Shown here piece after piece: positions 25,232 to 34,922 of a DNA stretch of 64,000 bases (position 1 is the stretch's first letter; the number at the start of each line of letters is the position of its first letter). Under the pieces are notes generated by a model that saw only the letters and a program-made list of their open reading frames with translations, did no database searches and was not told where the DNA came from. The position numbers and the translations under genes were made by a program. The stretch comes from an uncultured Parabacteroides sp. (lineage in GTDB: Bacteria; Bacteroidota; Bacteroidia; Bacteroidales; Tannerellaceae): positions 44,133 through 108,132 of the forward strand of contig NZ_CABUOD010000014.1 in NCBI RefSeq assembly GCF_902493135.1, in the 5' to 3' direction.

Positions 25232-28200
25232 ATGAAAAAAGAACGAGATGACAGTCGATTGCTGTCACTAAAAATTACACGTATTATGAAAATCACGGCA
25301 ATATTTATTTTGGCGGGTATTATTCAGGTGTCTGCAGTAACGTACGCACAGGAGCGTCGTATTTCTGTTGCAGTGGAAAACGGGACGTTTTATGATGTTG
25401 TTTCACAAATAGAAAAGCAATCTGAATTTATGTTTTTCTATAAAAGCGAGGAAATTGATAATAATCAACGAATCAATTTGAAGGTTAAGGATAAGTTAGT
25501 TTCAGAGATACTTAGTGAAATTACAAAAAATAATAATCTGACTTACAAGATTACAGGTAAACACATTATTATAACGAAGGCTACAGCAAGTTCCCAGGCA
25601 CCTCGCAAGATTACAGGAGTAATTACGGATGAAAACGGGGAACCGATTATCGGGGCAAATATTGTGGAAAAAGGAACCACTAATGGAACCATTACAGATA
25701 TTGGCGGACGTTTCTCTTTGGATGTTGCGGATAAAGCTGTATTGGTTGTATCTTATATCGGCTATGATACACAAACCATTTCTGTAACTTCAAAAGACTC
25801 ATACAATATCAAGCTGGCAGAGGATACAAAAGCATTGGAAGAAGTTGTCGTGATCGGCTACGGTTCTGCGCGTAAAAAGGATGTAACAGGAGCTTTAACT
25901 CGTGTAAATGTTACGGAAAAAGAGACTATTCCTAATGTTAACCCTGTACAGGCTTTGAGAGGAAGTGTAGCAGGTTTAAGAGTTATTGATACAGGTCTGG
26001 CTGGTGCTGATGGAAATATTCAGATTAGAGGTACTGCCTCTATTACAGCAAGTAACGAACCTTTGATTGTTTTAGATGGTGTTCCTTTCTCTGGAGGAAA
26101 ACTTTCAGATATAAATACCAATGATATTGAATCTATGGATGTGTTGAAAGATGCAAGTTCTACAGCAATTTATGGTTCTCGGGGTGCGAATGGAGTTATT
26201 ATGATTACGACTAAAAAAGGGACAACTTCCAAACCAAGATTAAATTATAATGGTTATGTTGGTTTTTCTGATTTTGCCCATATGCCTAAAATGATGGCGC
26301 CTGATCGTTATTTGCAATTGAGAAAAGATGCAGAGGCTTATATGGATCAACCTTGGCCATTCCCAACTCTTGAAGAAGAAAATATTAAAGCTGGACGTAC
26401 AATCGATACGTGGGATGTTATTAAGCAGAGTGCTCCGATGACAGAACACGAACTTAGTGTTTCAGGTAAAGGAGAGCAAATGACTTATTATTTGTCCGGA
26501 GCTTATACAAATCAGAAGTCTGCTTTGGCTGGTGATAAATTTGAACGTTTGTCTGTCCGGGCGAATTTTGATATCGATATTACAAAATGGCTAAAGATTG
26601 GAACAAACTCAAGTTTTGCCATGAAGGACTATTCAGGAAATAAAGCAGACTGGGGTATTGCTGGTTGGCTGAGTCCTTTTTCTTCTTTACGGTATGACGA
26701 TGGTAGTTTGCGTAAATTACCGTCAGGAGATGGTATGATTACTAATCCATTATGGAAAGTGGAAATGGAGGATAATAAAGAAGTTAGTTATAGTTTGACT
26801 AATAATAATTATATAACTGTTCAATTGCCTCTTAAAGGACTAAGTTATCAGATGAATATTGCTAATAATCTGCGTTTTAAAGAACTTGATAATTATGTTC
26901 CGTCATATGATCGTGACGGATTTTCGTGGCTTGGAAGTGGTAATAAAGAACATTCTTTTAGGCATGATTTGATTTTTGAAAATATATTAAAGTATAATAA
27001 TACGTTTGCGGAAGCCCATAATGTGGATGTAACGCTTATGTATGGGTATGAACAAAGTAAATGGAGTTCATCTACTTTGGGGAGTAGTAATATTTTTAAT
27101 GATGCACTTGGCTATAATAGTTTGGGGATTGGTGAAAACCAAACTGCAAAATCTGGAGCTGGCAAATCTGCAGCTGTATCCAGTATGGCTCGTATCGGTT
27201 ATCGTTTTTCAGATAGATATATGATTAACTTAACTGTCCGTAATGATGGTTTTTCTGCTTTTGGTGCAGATAAAAAATACGGAACTTTTCCTTCTGTGGG
27301 ATTAGGATGGGCTGTTTCACAGGAAAAGTTTATGAAAGATATTTCATGGATTAATTATCTGAAATTACGTTTATCATGGGGTAAGAATGGTAATCGCGGT
27401 ATTGATAGCTATACATCTCTTAGTAATATGGATTTAACGCAGTTTGTATATGGTGACGGAGGAAGTTCTTCTATTGGTCTATATCCAACCTCGATGGCAA
27501 ATCCGGATTTAGGGTGGGAAACGTCTTCATCATATAATCTGGGAGTTGATTTCAGTGTATTAAGTGGTCGAATCAGTGGTGCTTTAGATGTTTATACTAC
27601 AAAGACTACGGATTTATTATTAAAGGTTCGTATCCCGAATATGTCTGGTTATGAGACTTTTCTTTCAAATATCGGAGAAACATCGAATAAGGGTATTGAA
27701 GTAACTATCAATACGGAAAACATTAAGACAAAGGACTTTTCATGGAATTCTACTCTGGTTTTCTCTTCTAATTTTAATAAAATACTTCATCTTACCGGTG
27801 AAGATTTGAATGGAGATGGAAAGGAAGATGATGACTTAGCTTCTAAATGGTTTATAGGTTATTCTTTGGGGTCTAATTATGATTATGTTTTTGATGGTAT
27901 CTGGCAGGAAGGTGATGACTTTTCTATTGATAAATCGGCTAAACCTGGAGATATAAAGTTTAAAGATCTTAGTGGAAACGGTTCGATTGGTCCGGAAGAT
28001 CGTATGGTATTGCACAATAATCGTCCCAAAGCGATGATTTCATTGAATAACAGTTTTAGGTATAAGGACTTTTCTTTATCATTTCTACTGGATGCTCGTT
28101 TGGGAGGATATGCTCCAAATACTTGGACAAACCCTGGAACGAATCAATATAACAGGACAAATCAGTTAGATTTACCATATTGGACTCCGGAAAATCCGAG

Positions 28201-28483
28201 AAATGATCGTCCGAGTGTTGGATATTCAAATCCAAGAAGCTATGGATTTTATGAAAAACTCAGTTATTTGAGATTTCAAGATATTTCATTGTCATATGAC
28301 TTGCCAAAAAATCTTATCCAGAAGATATCATTAAGTAATCTGAAAGTCTATATCAGTGGAAAGAATATAGCAACTTGGACGGATTGGAATGGCTGGGACC
28401 CCGAACATGCGACTGGAGGGCGTAGCGCGAAGAATGGTCCTTTATTAAGATCGTGGATATTCGGAGTACAAATTAGTTTATAA
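25232..28483 (+). CDS. SusC/RagA-type TonB-dependent transporter with STN domain (locus 2)
   Basis: A 1083-residue outer membrane transporter. ATG 25232 is preferred over an upstream TTG because the signal sequence (ITRIMKITAIFILAGIIQVS) then lies near the N-terminus. STN domain about 50-120, CarboxypepD-like domain (KITGVITDENGEPIIGANIV), TonB-box region EEVVVIGYGSARKKDVTGA, plug and barrel, ending SWIFGVQISL. The gene and its SusD partner are clearly richer in A+T than the genes from 32.3 kb onward. It likely imports an oligosaccharide or similar ligand. Confidence 0.95.
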   Translation: MKKERDDSRLLSLKITRIMKITAIFILAGIIQVSAVTYAQERRISVAVENGTFYDVVSQIEKQSEFMFFYKSEEIDNNQRINLKVKDKLVSEILSEITKNNNLTYKITGKHIIITKATASSQAPRKITGVITDENGEPIIGANIVEKGTTNGTITDIGGRFSLDVADKAVLVVSYIGYDTQTISVTSKDSYNIKLAEDTKALEEVVVIGYGSARKKDVTGALTRVNVTEKETIPNVNPVQALRGSVAGLRVIDTGLAGADGNIQIRGTASITASNEPLIVLDGVPFSGGKLSDINTNDIESMDVLKDASSTAIYGSRGANGVIMITTKKGTTSKPRLNYNGYVGFSDFAHMPKMMAPDRYLQLRKDAEAYMDQPWPFPTLEEENIKAGRTIDTWDVIKQSAPMTEHELSVSGKGEQMTYYLSGAYTNQKSALAGDKFERLSVRANFDIDITKWLKIGTNSSFAMKDYSGNKADWGIAGWLSPFSSLRYDDGSLRKLPSGDGMITNPLWKVEMEDNKEVSYSLTNNNYITVQLPLKGLSYQMNIANNLRFKELDNYVPSYDRDGFSWLGSGNKEHSFRHDLIFENILKYNNTFAEAHNVDVTLMYGYEQSKWSSSTLGSSNIFNDALGYNSLGIGENQTAKSGAGKSAAVSSMARIGYRFSDRYMINLTVRNDGFSAFGADKKYGTFPSVGLGWAVSQEKFMKDISWINYLKLRLSWGKNGNRGIDSYTSLSNMDLTQFVYGDGGSSSIGLYPTSMANPDLGWETSSSYNLGVDFSVLSGRISGALDVYTTKTTDLLLKVRIPNMSGYETFLSNIGETSNKGIEVTINTENIKTKDFSWNSTLVFSSNFNKILHLTGEDLNGDGKEDDDLASKWFIGYSLGSNYDYVFDGIWQEGDDFSIDKSAKPGDIKFKDLSGNGSIGPEDRMVLHNNRPKAMISLNNSFRYKDFSLSFLLDARLGGYAPNTWTNPGTNQYNRTNQLDLPYWTPENPRNDRPSVGYSNPRSYGFYEKLSYLRFQDISLSYDLPKNLIQKISLSNLKVYISGKNIATWTDWNGWDPEHATGGRSAKNGPLLRSWIFGVQISL

Positions 28484-28501
28484 CATTAAATTTCAGGAAA
28501 T

Positions 28502-30190
28502 ATGAAAAATATAATAAATAAAGGTTCAATTTTTGCATTTATTTTGATACTTGTTTGCTCTGTTTCTTGTAACGATAGTTACCTCGAAGAAAAGCCTATG
28601 GATAAATTTAGTCCGGAAAATTTATTAACATCAAAGGCTGGTTTTGAAACAGTTATTGTTTCTCTTCATTCTTATGCAAGAGATGAGGCCAATCTGTCAA
28701 CAAATGATGAACCGATGAATCAAGGTACGGATGTTGGTTATTCAGGTGTCCCGGATGGGCGGTTCTTCAATGATTACAGTATTATTTTGCCTGAGCATGC
28801 TGCCCCTAAAAATATGTGGGATTGGGCATATACTAAAATGCTCAAGAATGCAAATTTAATTATTTCCAGAGCTGATAATCCTAATGTTGCATGGACTGAA
28901 GAGGAAAAAAATGAAATTTTGGCGGAAGCTAAATTTTTTAGAGGGTATACATATAATGCATTGATAAACCTATTTGGAGGTGTACCTATTGTCGATAAAG
29001 AAGAGTCAAGTCCCCGTTTTGATTATAAACGAGCTTCCAGAAAAGAAGTTTTAGAATTTATTCAATCGGATTTGGAATTTGCTGCGACTTATTTACCGGT
29101 AGTATCTTCAGATGCAAGTAAGGATGGAAGAATTTTTAAGGCAGCTGCAAATCATTTATTATCAGAGGTTTATATTAGTTTGGGATTGGAGACTGGTGAT
29201 CGGAATTTTTTTGATAAATCAATAAATGCCGCTTCTAAAGTAATCAATGGAGATTGTGGGAGATATGAACTTGTGTCAAAACGATTTGGTGATATGAGCC
29301 GCCCTGGTGATTATTATTCAGATTTGTTTTGGACTAACCAACAGAATAGAGCATCAGGTAATTTGGAAGGTATTTGGGTTATGCAATATGATTATTTGAC
29401 ACCTGGTGCGGGAGATAAAAAAAATATTGATCTTCGTTTATGGGGACCTAGTCTTGATTTTGTTACATTCCCTGATGGGAAAAAGATGTTGGTATGCGAT
29501 TCATTAGGGCGTATGTCTGGCGGTATTGTGCGTCCAACGAATCATGCTAATTATGAGATTTGGTCTGATCCGAATGACATACGTCATTCCGTTCATAATT
29601 TTAAAAGTCGATTTTGGATGAATAATCCAGATTCAGAATACTTTGGAATGGAGGTTGTTTTGACGAAGAAAGAGGATGGAAAGATGTATATCACTCTACC
29701 TGATGGAAGTGTTACAAATTCAGTTGTAGATACAACGAGAAATTTTTATCCTTATTTTCGTAAAATAGAGGGACTTATGCCTTGGGGGAATATGGAAGGT
29801 CGAACCATGAATGATAGATATAAGATGCGCCTTTCCGAGACTTATTTACTTAGAGCGGAGGCTTATCTTCATAAGGGAGATAAAGTAAATGCCGCTGCTG
29901 ATATTAATGTTGTTCGAAAGAGAGCGCAAGCCTTTCCGGTTGATCCTGCCGATGTAGACATTGATTATATTTTGGATGAACGAATGAGAGAGTTGATCAT
30001 TGAAGAGCCGAGACGAAGGACATTGGTTAGACTTCATAAAATGTATGAAAGAACTATGAAGTATAATTATAGAGTGAAAAATAATATGCAGCCCTATCAT
30101 GAATTATGGCCGATACCTCAAAAAGCAATTGATGCTAACACGGCTATAAAAATTGAGCAAAATCCCGGTTATCCCGGCGCAGCCGAGTAA
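28502..30190 (+). CDS. SusD/RagB-type surface lipoprotein (locus 2)
   Basis: A 562-residue lipoprotein with signal ending LILVCSVSC (Cys23), starting 18 nt after susC. N-terminal SYLEEKPMDKFSPENLLTSKAGFETVIVSLHSYARDE and the helical core NEILAEAKFFRGYTYNALINLFGGVPIVDKEE are typical; the C-terminus has ETYLLRAEAYLHKGDKVNAAADINVVRKRA and QNPGYPG. It binds the ligand delivered to the SusC channel. Confidence 0.95.
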   Translation: MKNIINKGSIFAFILILVCSVSCNDSYLEEKPMDKFSPENLLTSKAGFETVIVSLHSYARDEANLSTNDEPMNQGTDVGYSGVPDGRFFNDYSIILPEHAAPKNMWDWAYTKMLKNANLIISRADNPNVAWTEEEKNEILAEAKFFRGYTYNALINLFGGVPIVDKEESSPRFDYKRASRKEVLEFIQSDLEFAATYLPVVSSDASKDGRIFKAAANHLLSEVYISLGLETGDRNFFDKSINAASKVINGDCGRYELVSKRFGDMSRPGDYYSDLFWTNQQNRASGNLEGIWVMQYDYLTPGAGDKKNIDLRLWGPSLDFVTFPDGKKMLVCDSLGRMSGGIVRPTNHANYEIWSDPNDIRHSVHNFKSRFWMNNPDSEYFGMEVVLTKKEDGKMYITLPDGSVTNSVVDTTRNFYPYFRKIEGLMPWGNMEGRTMNDRYKMRLSETYLLRAEAYLHKGDKVNAAADINVVRKRAQAFPVDPADVDIDYILDERMRELIIEEPRRRTLVRLHKMYERTMKYNYRVKNNMQPYHELWPIPQKAIDANTAIKIEQNPGYPGAAE

Positions 30191-30201
30191 ATAACACAAA
30201 T

Positions 30202-30229
30202 GAGGGAGCGGGAGTTTTTCTGCTTCCTC
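30202..30229 (+). terminator. Hairpin after SusD (locus 2)
   Basis: GAGGGAGCGG (30202-30211) pairs with CTGCTTCCTC (30220-30229) with two G-T pairs; the loop is GAGTTTTT. It may limit transcription into the oxidoreductase gene. Confidence 0.5.
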
Positions 30230-30260
30230 GTAGTTCGTAACACGATTAATAATAATAGGT

Positions 30261-32084
30261 ATGCAAAAAATATTTCGAGTTGTTTATATAATGCTTATGT
30301 GCCAGGCTTTTATTTCTTTTTCGCTTCTTGCGCAGAAAAAGAACTTTGTACTGGTTGAAGCAGAGAGTTTTAATGAAAAAGGTGGATGGGTATTGGACCA
30401 ACAGTTCATGGATCAGATGGGATCTCCTTTCCTGTTGGCTCACGGTATAGGAAAACCGGTACAAGATGCTTCAACGGAAGTAATGATTCCGAGGAAAGGA
30501 ACTTGGCATGTATATGCCCGTACTTGGAATTGGTGCTCTCCCTGGAAGACGAAAGAGTCTCCAGGGAGGTTTAAAATTGCTGTAAACGGAGCGGTTCTTG
30601 ATAATGAATTGGGAATGGGAACACAATGGGATTGGGAATATGCCGGAAGTATCGAGATAAAAGATAAGAGCAATATTGTTACATTAAAAGACTTGACCGG
30701 ATTTGAGGGACGATGTGATGCGATCCTTTTTACAAAGAACAAAACTTCTATTATTCCTAACCGGAAAGAGGATTTGTCGGCGTTCAGAAAAGAACTGCTG
30801 AATATCTCAACTAAACCAGAAGATGGAGGACATTATGATCTCGTTGTAGTTGGAGCTGGTACAGCGGGGTTGAGTGCTGCTATCAAAGGAGCACGAGAAG
30901 GCTTGAAAGTAGCATTGATTAATAACCGTCCTGTTCCAGGAGGAAACAACAGTACCGAGATAAGGGTAGTTGCCAGTGGGGGGATGAATGTAAAACCGTA
31001 TACTGCTTTAGGAAATGTAATCAGAGAAATACGGAATGTATATAGTAAGGAAGATCAGGTTATTGAAATGATACAAGCGGAGAAAATGCTGTCCTATTTC
31101 CCAAATATGCATGTGTTTGCAGCTTCCAAGGTAGGTAAGCAGATAAAGTCTGTGACTGCTAAACATATTGAGAATGGAAAAGAGGTAGAGTTCTTTTCCC
31201 CATTGTTTGTCGATTGCTCCGGTGATGGCAACTTAGGTTATCTGGCGGGTGCTGAATATCGTGTGGGGCGCGAGATGAGGCAGGAAACAAGGGAAACATT
31301 GGCTCCGGACAGGCCGGATAATATCGTGCTGGGTGCGACAATTTCATGGAAAAGCAAAGTGATGCCGGATGAAGTATCATTTCCAAGATGCGCGTGGGCA
31401 ATACAGTTTAATGATGAATCTTGTGAAAAGGTTCTTTCCGGCAGTAACTGGTGGGAAAGCGGTTTCCGTTATGACCAGGTAAATGATGCAGAATATATCC
31501 GGGATTATCTGTTCCGTGCTATTTATGGAAACTGGGCTTTCCTGAAAAACGACAGTAAGTTTAAGAAAGAATATGCAAACCGGGAACTGGACATGATGAC
31601 TTACATTGCCGGAAAGCGGGAATCACGTCGTCTGGTAGGAGATGTATTCTTTGTACAACAAGATATAGAGAAGGAGTATGTAAGGTATGATGACGCTGTT
31701 GTAATAGGAACCTATTCGATTGACCAACATTTCCCGACTCCTAAAAATACATTCTTTTTCCCGGGGGAGGAATTTATTTCAACAATGAAACATTATTTTA
31801 ATGATTTGGGAACTCCCCGTCGTTATCTGCGTGACGATCAGGTCCCCCCTCCTTATCGTATTCCTTATCGCTGTCTATATTCGGTTAATGTAGACAATCT
31901 GTTTATGGCTGGAAGAAATATAAGCGTCTCGCATATAGCATTGTCTTCTACCCGTGTGCAGAATACGACCGGTATGATGGGGGAAGTCGTCGCAGTAGCA
32001 GCAACGCTTTGCAAAAAATATAGTTGTTTGCCACGTGAAGTATATACCAGGCATTTGAATGAATTGTTGGACTCATTGAAATAA
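30261..32084 (+). CDS. Secreted FAD-dependent oxidoreductase with N-terminal carbohydrate-binding-like domain
   Basis: A 607-residue protein with signal peptide (to about residue 25), an N-terminal beta-domain (VLVEAESFNEKGGWVLDQQFMD through TLKDLTGFEGRCDAILFTK, about 28-160) like those preceding FAD_oxidored domains, and then the Rossmann motif GAGTAG (198-203) with PVPGGNNSTEIRVVASGG. The C-terminal part has CLYSVNVDNLFMAGRNISVSHIALSSTRVQNT, a hallmark of the FAD_oxidored (PF12831) family. It probably oxidises a sugar-derived compound in the periplasm; substrate unknown. It shares strand and A+T-rich composition with susCD, so I place it in locus 2. Confidence 0.87.
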   Translation: MQKIFRVVYIMLMCQAFISFSLLAQKKNFVLVEAESFNEKGGWVLDQQFMDQMGSPFLLAHGIGKPVQDASTEVMIPRKGTWHVYARTWNWCSPWKTKESPGRFKIAVNGAVLDNELGMGTQWDWEYAGSIEIKDKSNIVTLKDLTGFEGRCDAILFTKNKTSIIPNRKEDLSAFRKELLNISTKPEDGGHYDLVVVGAGTAGLSAAIKGAREGLKVALINNRPVPGGNNSTEIRVVASGGMNVKPYTALGNVIREIRNVYSKEDQVIEMIQAEKMLSYFPNMHVFAASKVGKQIKSVTAKHIENGKEVEFFSPLFVDCSGDGNLGYLAGAEYRVGREMRQETRETLAPDRPDNIVLGATISWKSKVMPDEVSFPRCAWAIQFNDESCEKVLSGSNWWESGFRYDQVNDAEYIRDYLFRAIYGNWAFLKNDSKFKKEYANRELDMMTYIAGKRESRRLVGDVFFVQQDIEKEYVRYDDAVVIGTYSIDQHFPTPKNTFFFPGEEFISTMKHYFNDLGTPRRYLRDDQVPPPYRIPYRCLYSVNVDNLFMAGRNISVSHIALSSTRVQNTTGMMGEVVAVAATLCKKYSCLPREVYTRHLNELLDSLK

Positions 32085-32287
32085 AATTATCATGAATCCA
32101 TACCTATTGGTCGTTTCTGGTTGGCAGGATGTGAATATCGGGGATATTGCTCATACGCCGGTTTGCTGCATATCCTGAATGGGAGATATTATTTCTTTTT
32201 GTCCCTCTTTATAGGTGGATTTGTTTTTTTTCGTTACATTAGCACCTGTTTTTAAGAACTCAGTTAATGATTAAGAATTAATACCTT

Positions 32288-33100
32288 ATGAAACACATTC
32301 TTTTACTTCTCTTATCGCTCTTTGCGCCCGTGGTATGGGGGCAGCAGGTAGAACAGTTCAAGCTCTGGCCGGATAAGCCGGAAGCGGGCGAGGCGGAAAT
32401 CTTCGTCTATCATCCGGCGAAGAGCGGGAAAGCGGCGCCGGCGGTGCTGATATGTCCGGGTGGCGGATATAGAGGGCTGGCGATGGACCATGAAGGGCAT
32501 GATATGGCGAAATGGTACGCTTCGAACGGGTTTGTGGGAGTCGTTCTGAAATACAGGATGCCGAAAGGCGTGCATACGATTCCGCTGAGCGATGCGGAGA
32601 AAGCGATGTCCGTTATCCGGGGCAATGCCGCCAAATGGAACCTGGATGTGAATAAAGTCGGAGTGATCGGCTCGTCGGCAGGCGGACATCTGGCAGCCTC
32701 ACTCAGTACGCTTGCGGCAGATGCCAACCGGCCGGACTTTGCGATCCTTTATTATCCGGTGATCAGCTTCGATAATATGACGACACATGGCGGTTCCAAG
32801 AAAAATCTTTTAGGAAAAGATATCGAGAATAAGGAGTTGATCGACCGCTATTCCTTGCAGAAACAGGTGGATGATAAGACACCGAAGACTTTGCTTTTGC
32901 TGAGCGATGACGATCAGTCTGTACCGCCGTTGAACTCCATCCTTTATTATACGGCGCTGAATGAACACCATATCCCGGCTTCCCTCTATATGTTCCCGAA
33001 CGGAGGACACGGTTGGGGATTCCGGCATGATTTCACCTACTATCAGGAAGTGAAAGATCTGATACGGAAATGGCTTGCCTACATAAAAATAACCGATTAA
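32288..33100 (+). CDS. Secreted alpha/beta-hydrolase, acetyl-xylan-esterase-like
   Basis: A 270-residue enzyme with signal peptide ending VVWGQ (about residue 19). The oxyanion motif CPGGGY (56-61), nucleophile GSSAGGH (Ser130), acid Asp in SDDDQSVPP (about D209) and His in NGGHGWG (His241) make a complete Ser-Asp-His triad. Members of this group remove acetyl or similar esters from plant polysaccharides. It starts a run of G+C-richer genes, 12 nt before the next gene, and may serve with GH43 on decorated glycans; that is inference. Between 32085 and 32287 no gene is seen. Confidence 0.88.
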   Translation: MKHILLLLLSLFAPVVWGQQVEQFKLWPDKPEAGEAEIFVYHPAKSGKAAPAVLICPGGGYRGLAMDHEGHDMAKWYASNGFVGVVLKYRMPKGVHTIPLSDAEKAMSVIRGNAAKWNLDVNKVGVIGSSAGGHLAASLSTLAADANRPDFAILYYPVISFDNMTTHGGSKKNLLGKDIENKELIDRYSLQKQVDDKTPKTLLLLSDDDQSVPPLNSILYYTALNEHHIPASLYMFPNGGHGWGFRHDFTYYQEVKDLIRKWLAYIKITD

Positions 33101-33112
33101 TCACCAGATATC

Positions 33113-34888
33113 ATGAAACCGATTACACTATTACTGGCCGCAGGCTCCCTGCTGCTGAGCGCACAAGGACTTTCCGCACAGACGGACGGTTCCGGGAAAA
33201 AGGAATATTGGAATGCAAATACCCTCTTGATCCCTTATCGGCTGCCGCCTGCTCCCGCAGGGTACAAGCCTACCTATATAGACTTGGACGGTGACGGTGA
33301 TCCGGATATCCTGCGTACGGTGACGGCCAACGGCATTCCGGTGCAATGGATCGATGATGACGACGATATGCAGTACGGCGACCTGGAAGGCGATACCGAT
33401 AACGACTGCCTGATGATAGACCGTAATAAGGACGGTGTCTACGGCGGTTACGGCGACCTTATCATCGACTGGGTGGGCGAAGATGAAGACGGTAATCCGG
33501 CCATGCAGGTCGTAGTCGACAATATCCCCGAAGCAGACCGGATGAAGACCGGCAACGGACATTATATGTGGGTGGTGGATACGGACAAGGACGACGTGTT
33601 CAACTATATCGACTGGAACACGTTCACCCTCCGCTGCTGGATACATAACGGCCTGTCGGATTTCTACGAAGACTATAACGGGAAGAGCACTTTCATGAAG
33701 ATACACAGCACGACCGAACGCGTGAACGATGTCCGTATGAACTGGGAAAACCCCTTCTTGTTCTATGATCCCGACAATGACGGGTTGACAGAGATGGCGA
33801 TCCGATTCTGCGATTCTCCCAAGATCGTGAAAGAGAGCGGACAGGCCAATTCCGTTCTTTCCGGTAATATCGACTGGGTTTCCGTTTCGATGGATACGGA
33901 TAACGACAATGCGCCGGGCAATGAGTTCGACTTCGATATGACCATCCATTTTACAGGCCCCGGCTTCAACTACGAAAACCAGAAACATATCAACAAGAAC
34001 CTGCGCGGACTTCCCGAAGCCGATACGTTTTTCCTCGATGCCCGTTGGCGCAAGCTTCCGGAACTGTTATATCCGGATCATGATGCCGCCTGGGATCTGA
34101 CATTCAAGGAAGGTAAATGGGATAAAGTCTGGTTTACCTACGACGAGGACGACGATTGCAACCGTTGGGAACGCGTGGAGTTGTATCAGCCGCGGGATCC
34201 GTTCAAGGTAGGAAAGAACCAAGGCGGAATAGACAATAACGGACAGGCCGATCCGGCGGGTGACCGGGGTGAATGGGATGAGGATAATTCCGGCCACGGG
34301 CAGTTGTATGTCAGCCCGATAGACGGCAAGATCCACCTGTACGGAGCCGAATGGGGTTGCTGGCGCATCGACCAGAATGCCCGTTACTATCAGGGAATGG
34401 GTGGAATCTATGACGGTTACGGTCCGAAACGCATCGAGACCGAGCCGACCGTGTTTCCGACTGTCAAATATACGGATACGGACAATAACGGCTTCTTCGA
34501 CCTGATGGAGTTCGACTTGGATGGCGACAAGGTGTTCGAACAACGCCTTTCCATGAAAGAGTTGGGGCTGGACGACCGTTGCCAGGTGATCAATACCGCT
34601 TCCATGAAGTACGAAGATTTTGTCGATCTCGAATCGAAAGTCTCCGACGCCATGTGGAAGAATGCCGAGAAAGCGGTCGAAGTGGCAAAAGCCAAAGAAC
34701 TGAATACCAAATGGTATGCTTTGATGTTGCAGCCTAAATCCACTCGCGAACGTTATCACTATGGCTTCTGGTTGCAGTTCTATCTGTACAATGACCTGAA
34801 AGATCTGGCCGGGCGGACAAACGACAAGGCGTTGGCAAGCGTAATTGACAAGGCTTATTTGCAAGGCAAATGGGAGCTGATTAAATAA
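33113..34888 (+). CDS. Secreted Asp-rich protein with calcium-binding-like repeats, unknown function
   Basis: A 591-residue protein with signal peptide ending GLSAQ (about residue 23). At least six EF-hand or thrombospondin-3-like loops are spread along it: DLDGDGDPDI, DRNKDGVYGGYGD, DTDKDDVFN, DPDNDGLTE, DTDNNGFFD and DLDGDKVFE. Between them are Trp- and Tyr-rich segments such as YGAEWGCWRIDQNARYYQGMGG. I do not recognise the family. The spacing of loops along the whole length, and not in one block, suggests they hold a beta-propeller-like or lyase fold together with calcium. It sits between the esterase and the TIM-barrel gene, so a role in glycan binding or cleavage is plausible. Confidence 0.6.
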   Translation: MKPITLLLAAGSLLLSAQGLSAQTDGSGKKEYWNANTLLIPYRLPPAPAGYKPTYIDLDGDGDPDILRTVTANGIPVQWIDDDDDMQYGDLEGDTDNDCLMIDRNKDGVYGGYGDLIIDWVGEDEDGNPAMQVVVDNIPEADRMKTGNGHYMWVVDTDKDDVFNYIDWNTFTLRCWIHNGLSDFYEDYNGKSTFMKIHSTTERVNDVRMNWENPFLFYDPDNDGLTEMAIRFCDSPKIVKESGQANSVLSGNIDWVSVSMDTDNDNAPGNEFDFDMTIHFTGPGFNYENQKHINKNLRGLPEADTFFLDARWRKLPELLYPDHDAAWDLTFKEGKWDKVWFTYDEDDDCNRWERVELYQPRDPFKVGKNQGGIDNNGQADPAGDRGEWDEDNSGHGQLYVSPIDGKIHLYGAEWGCWRIDQNARYYQGMGGIYDGYGPKRIETEPTVFPTVKYTDTDNNGFFDLMEFDLDGDKVFEQRLSMKELGLDDRCQVINTASMKYEDFVDLESKVSDAMWKNAEKAVEVAKAKELNTKWYALMLQPKSTRERYHYGFWLQFYLYNDLKDLAGRTNDKALASVIDKAYLQGKWELIK

Positions 34889-34922
34889 TTTATTAACTTA
34901 AGAACAAGAGAACAAGAATAGT

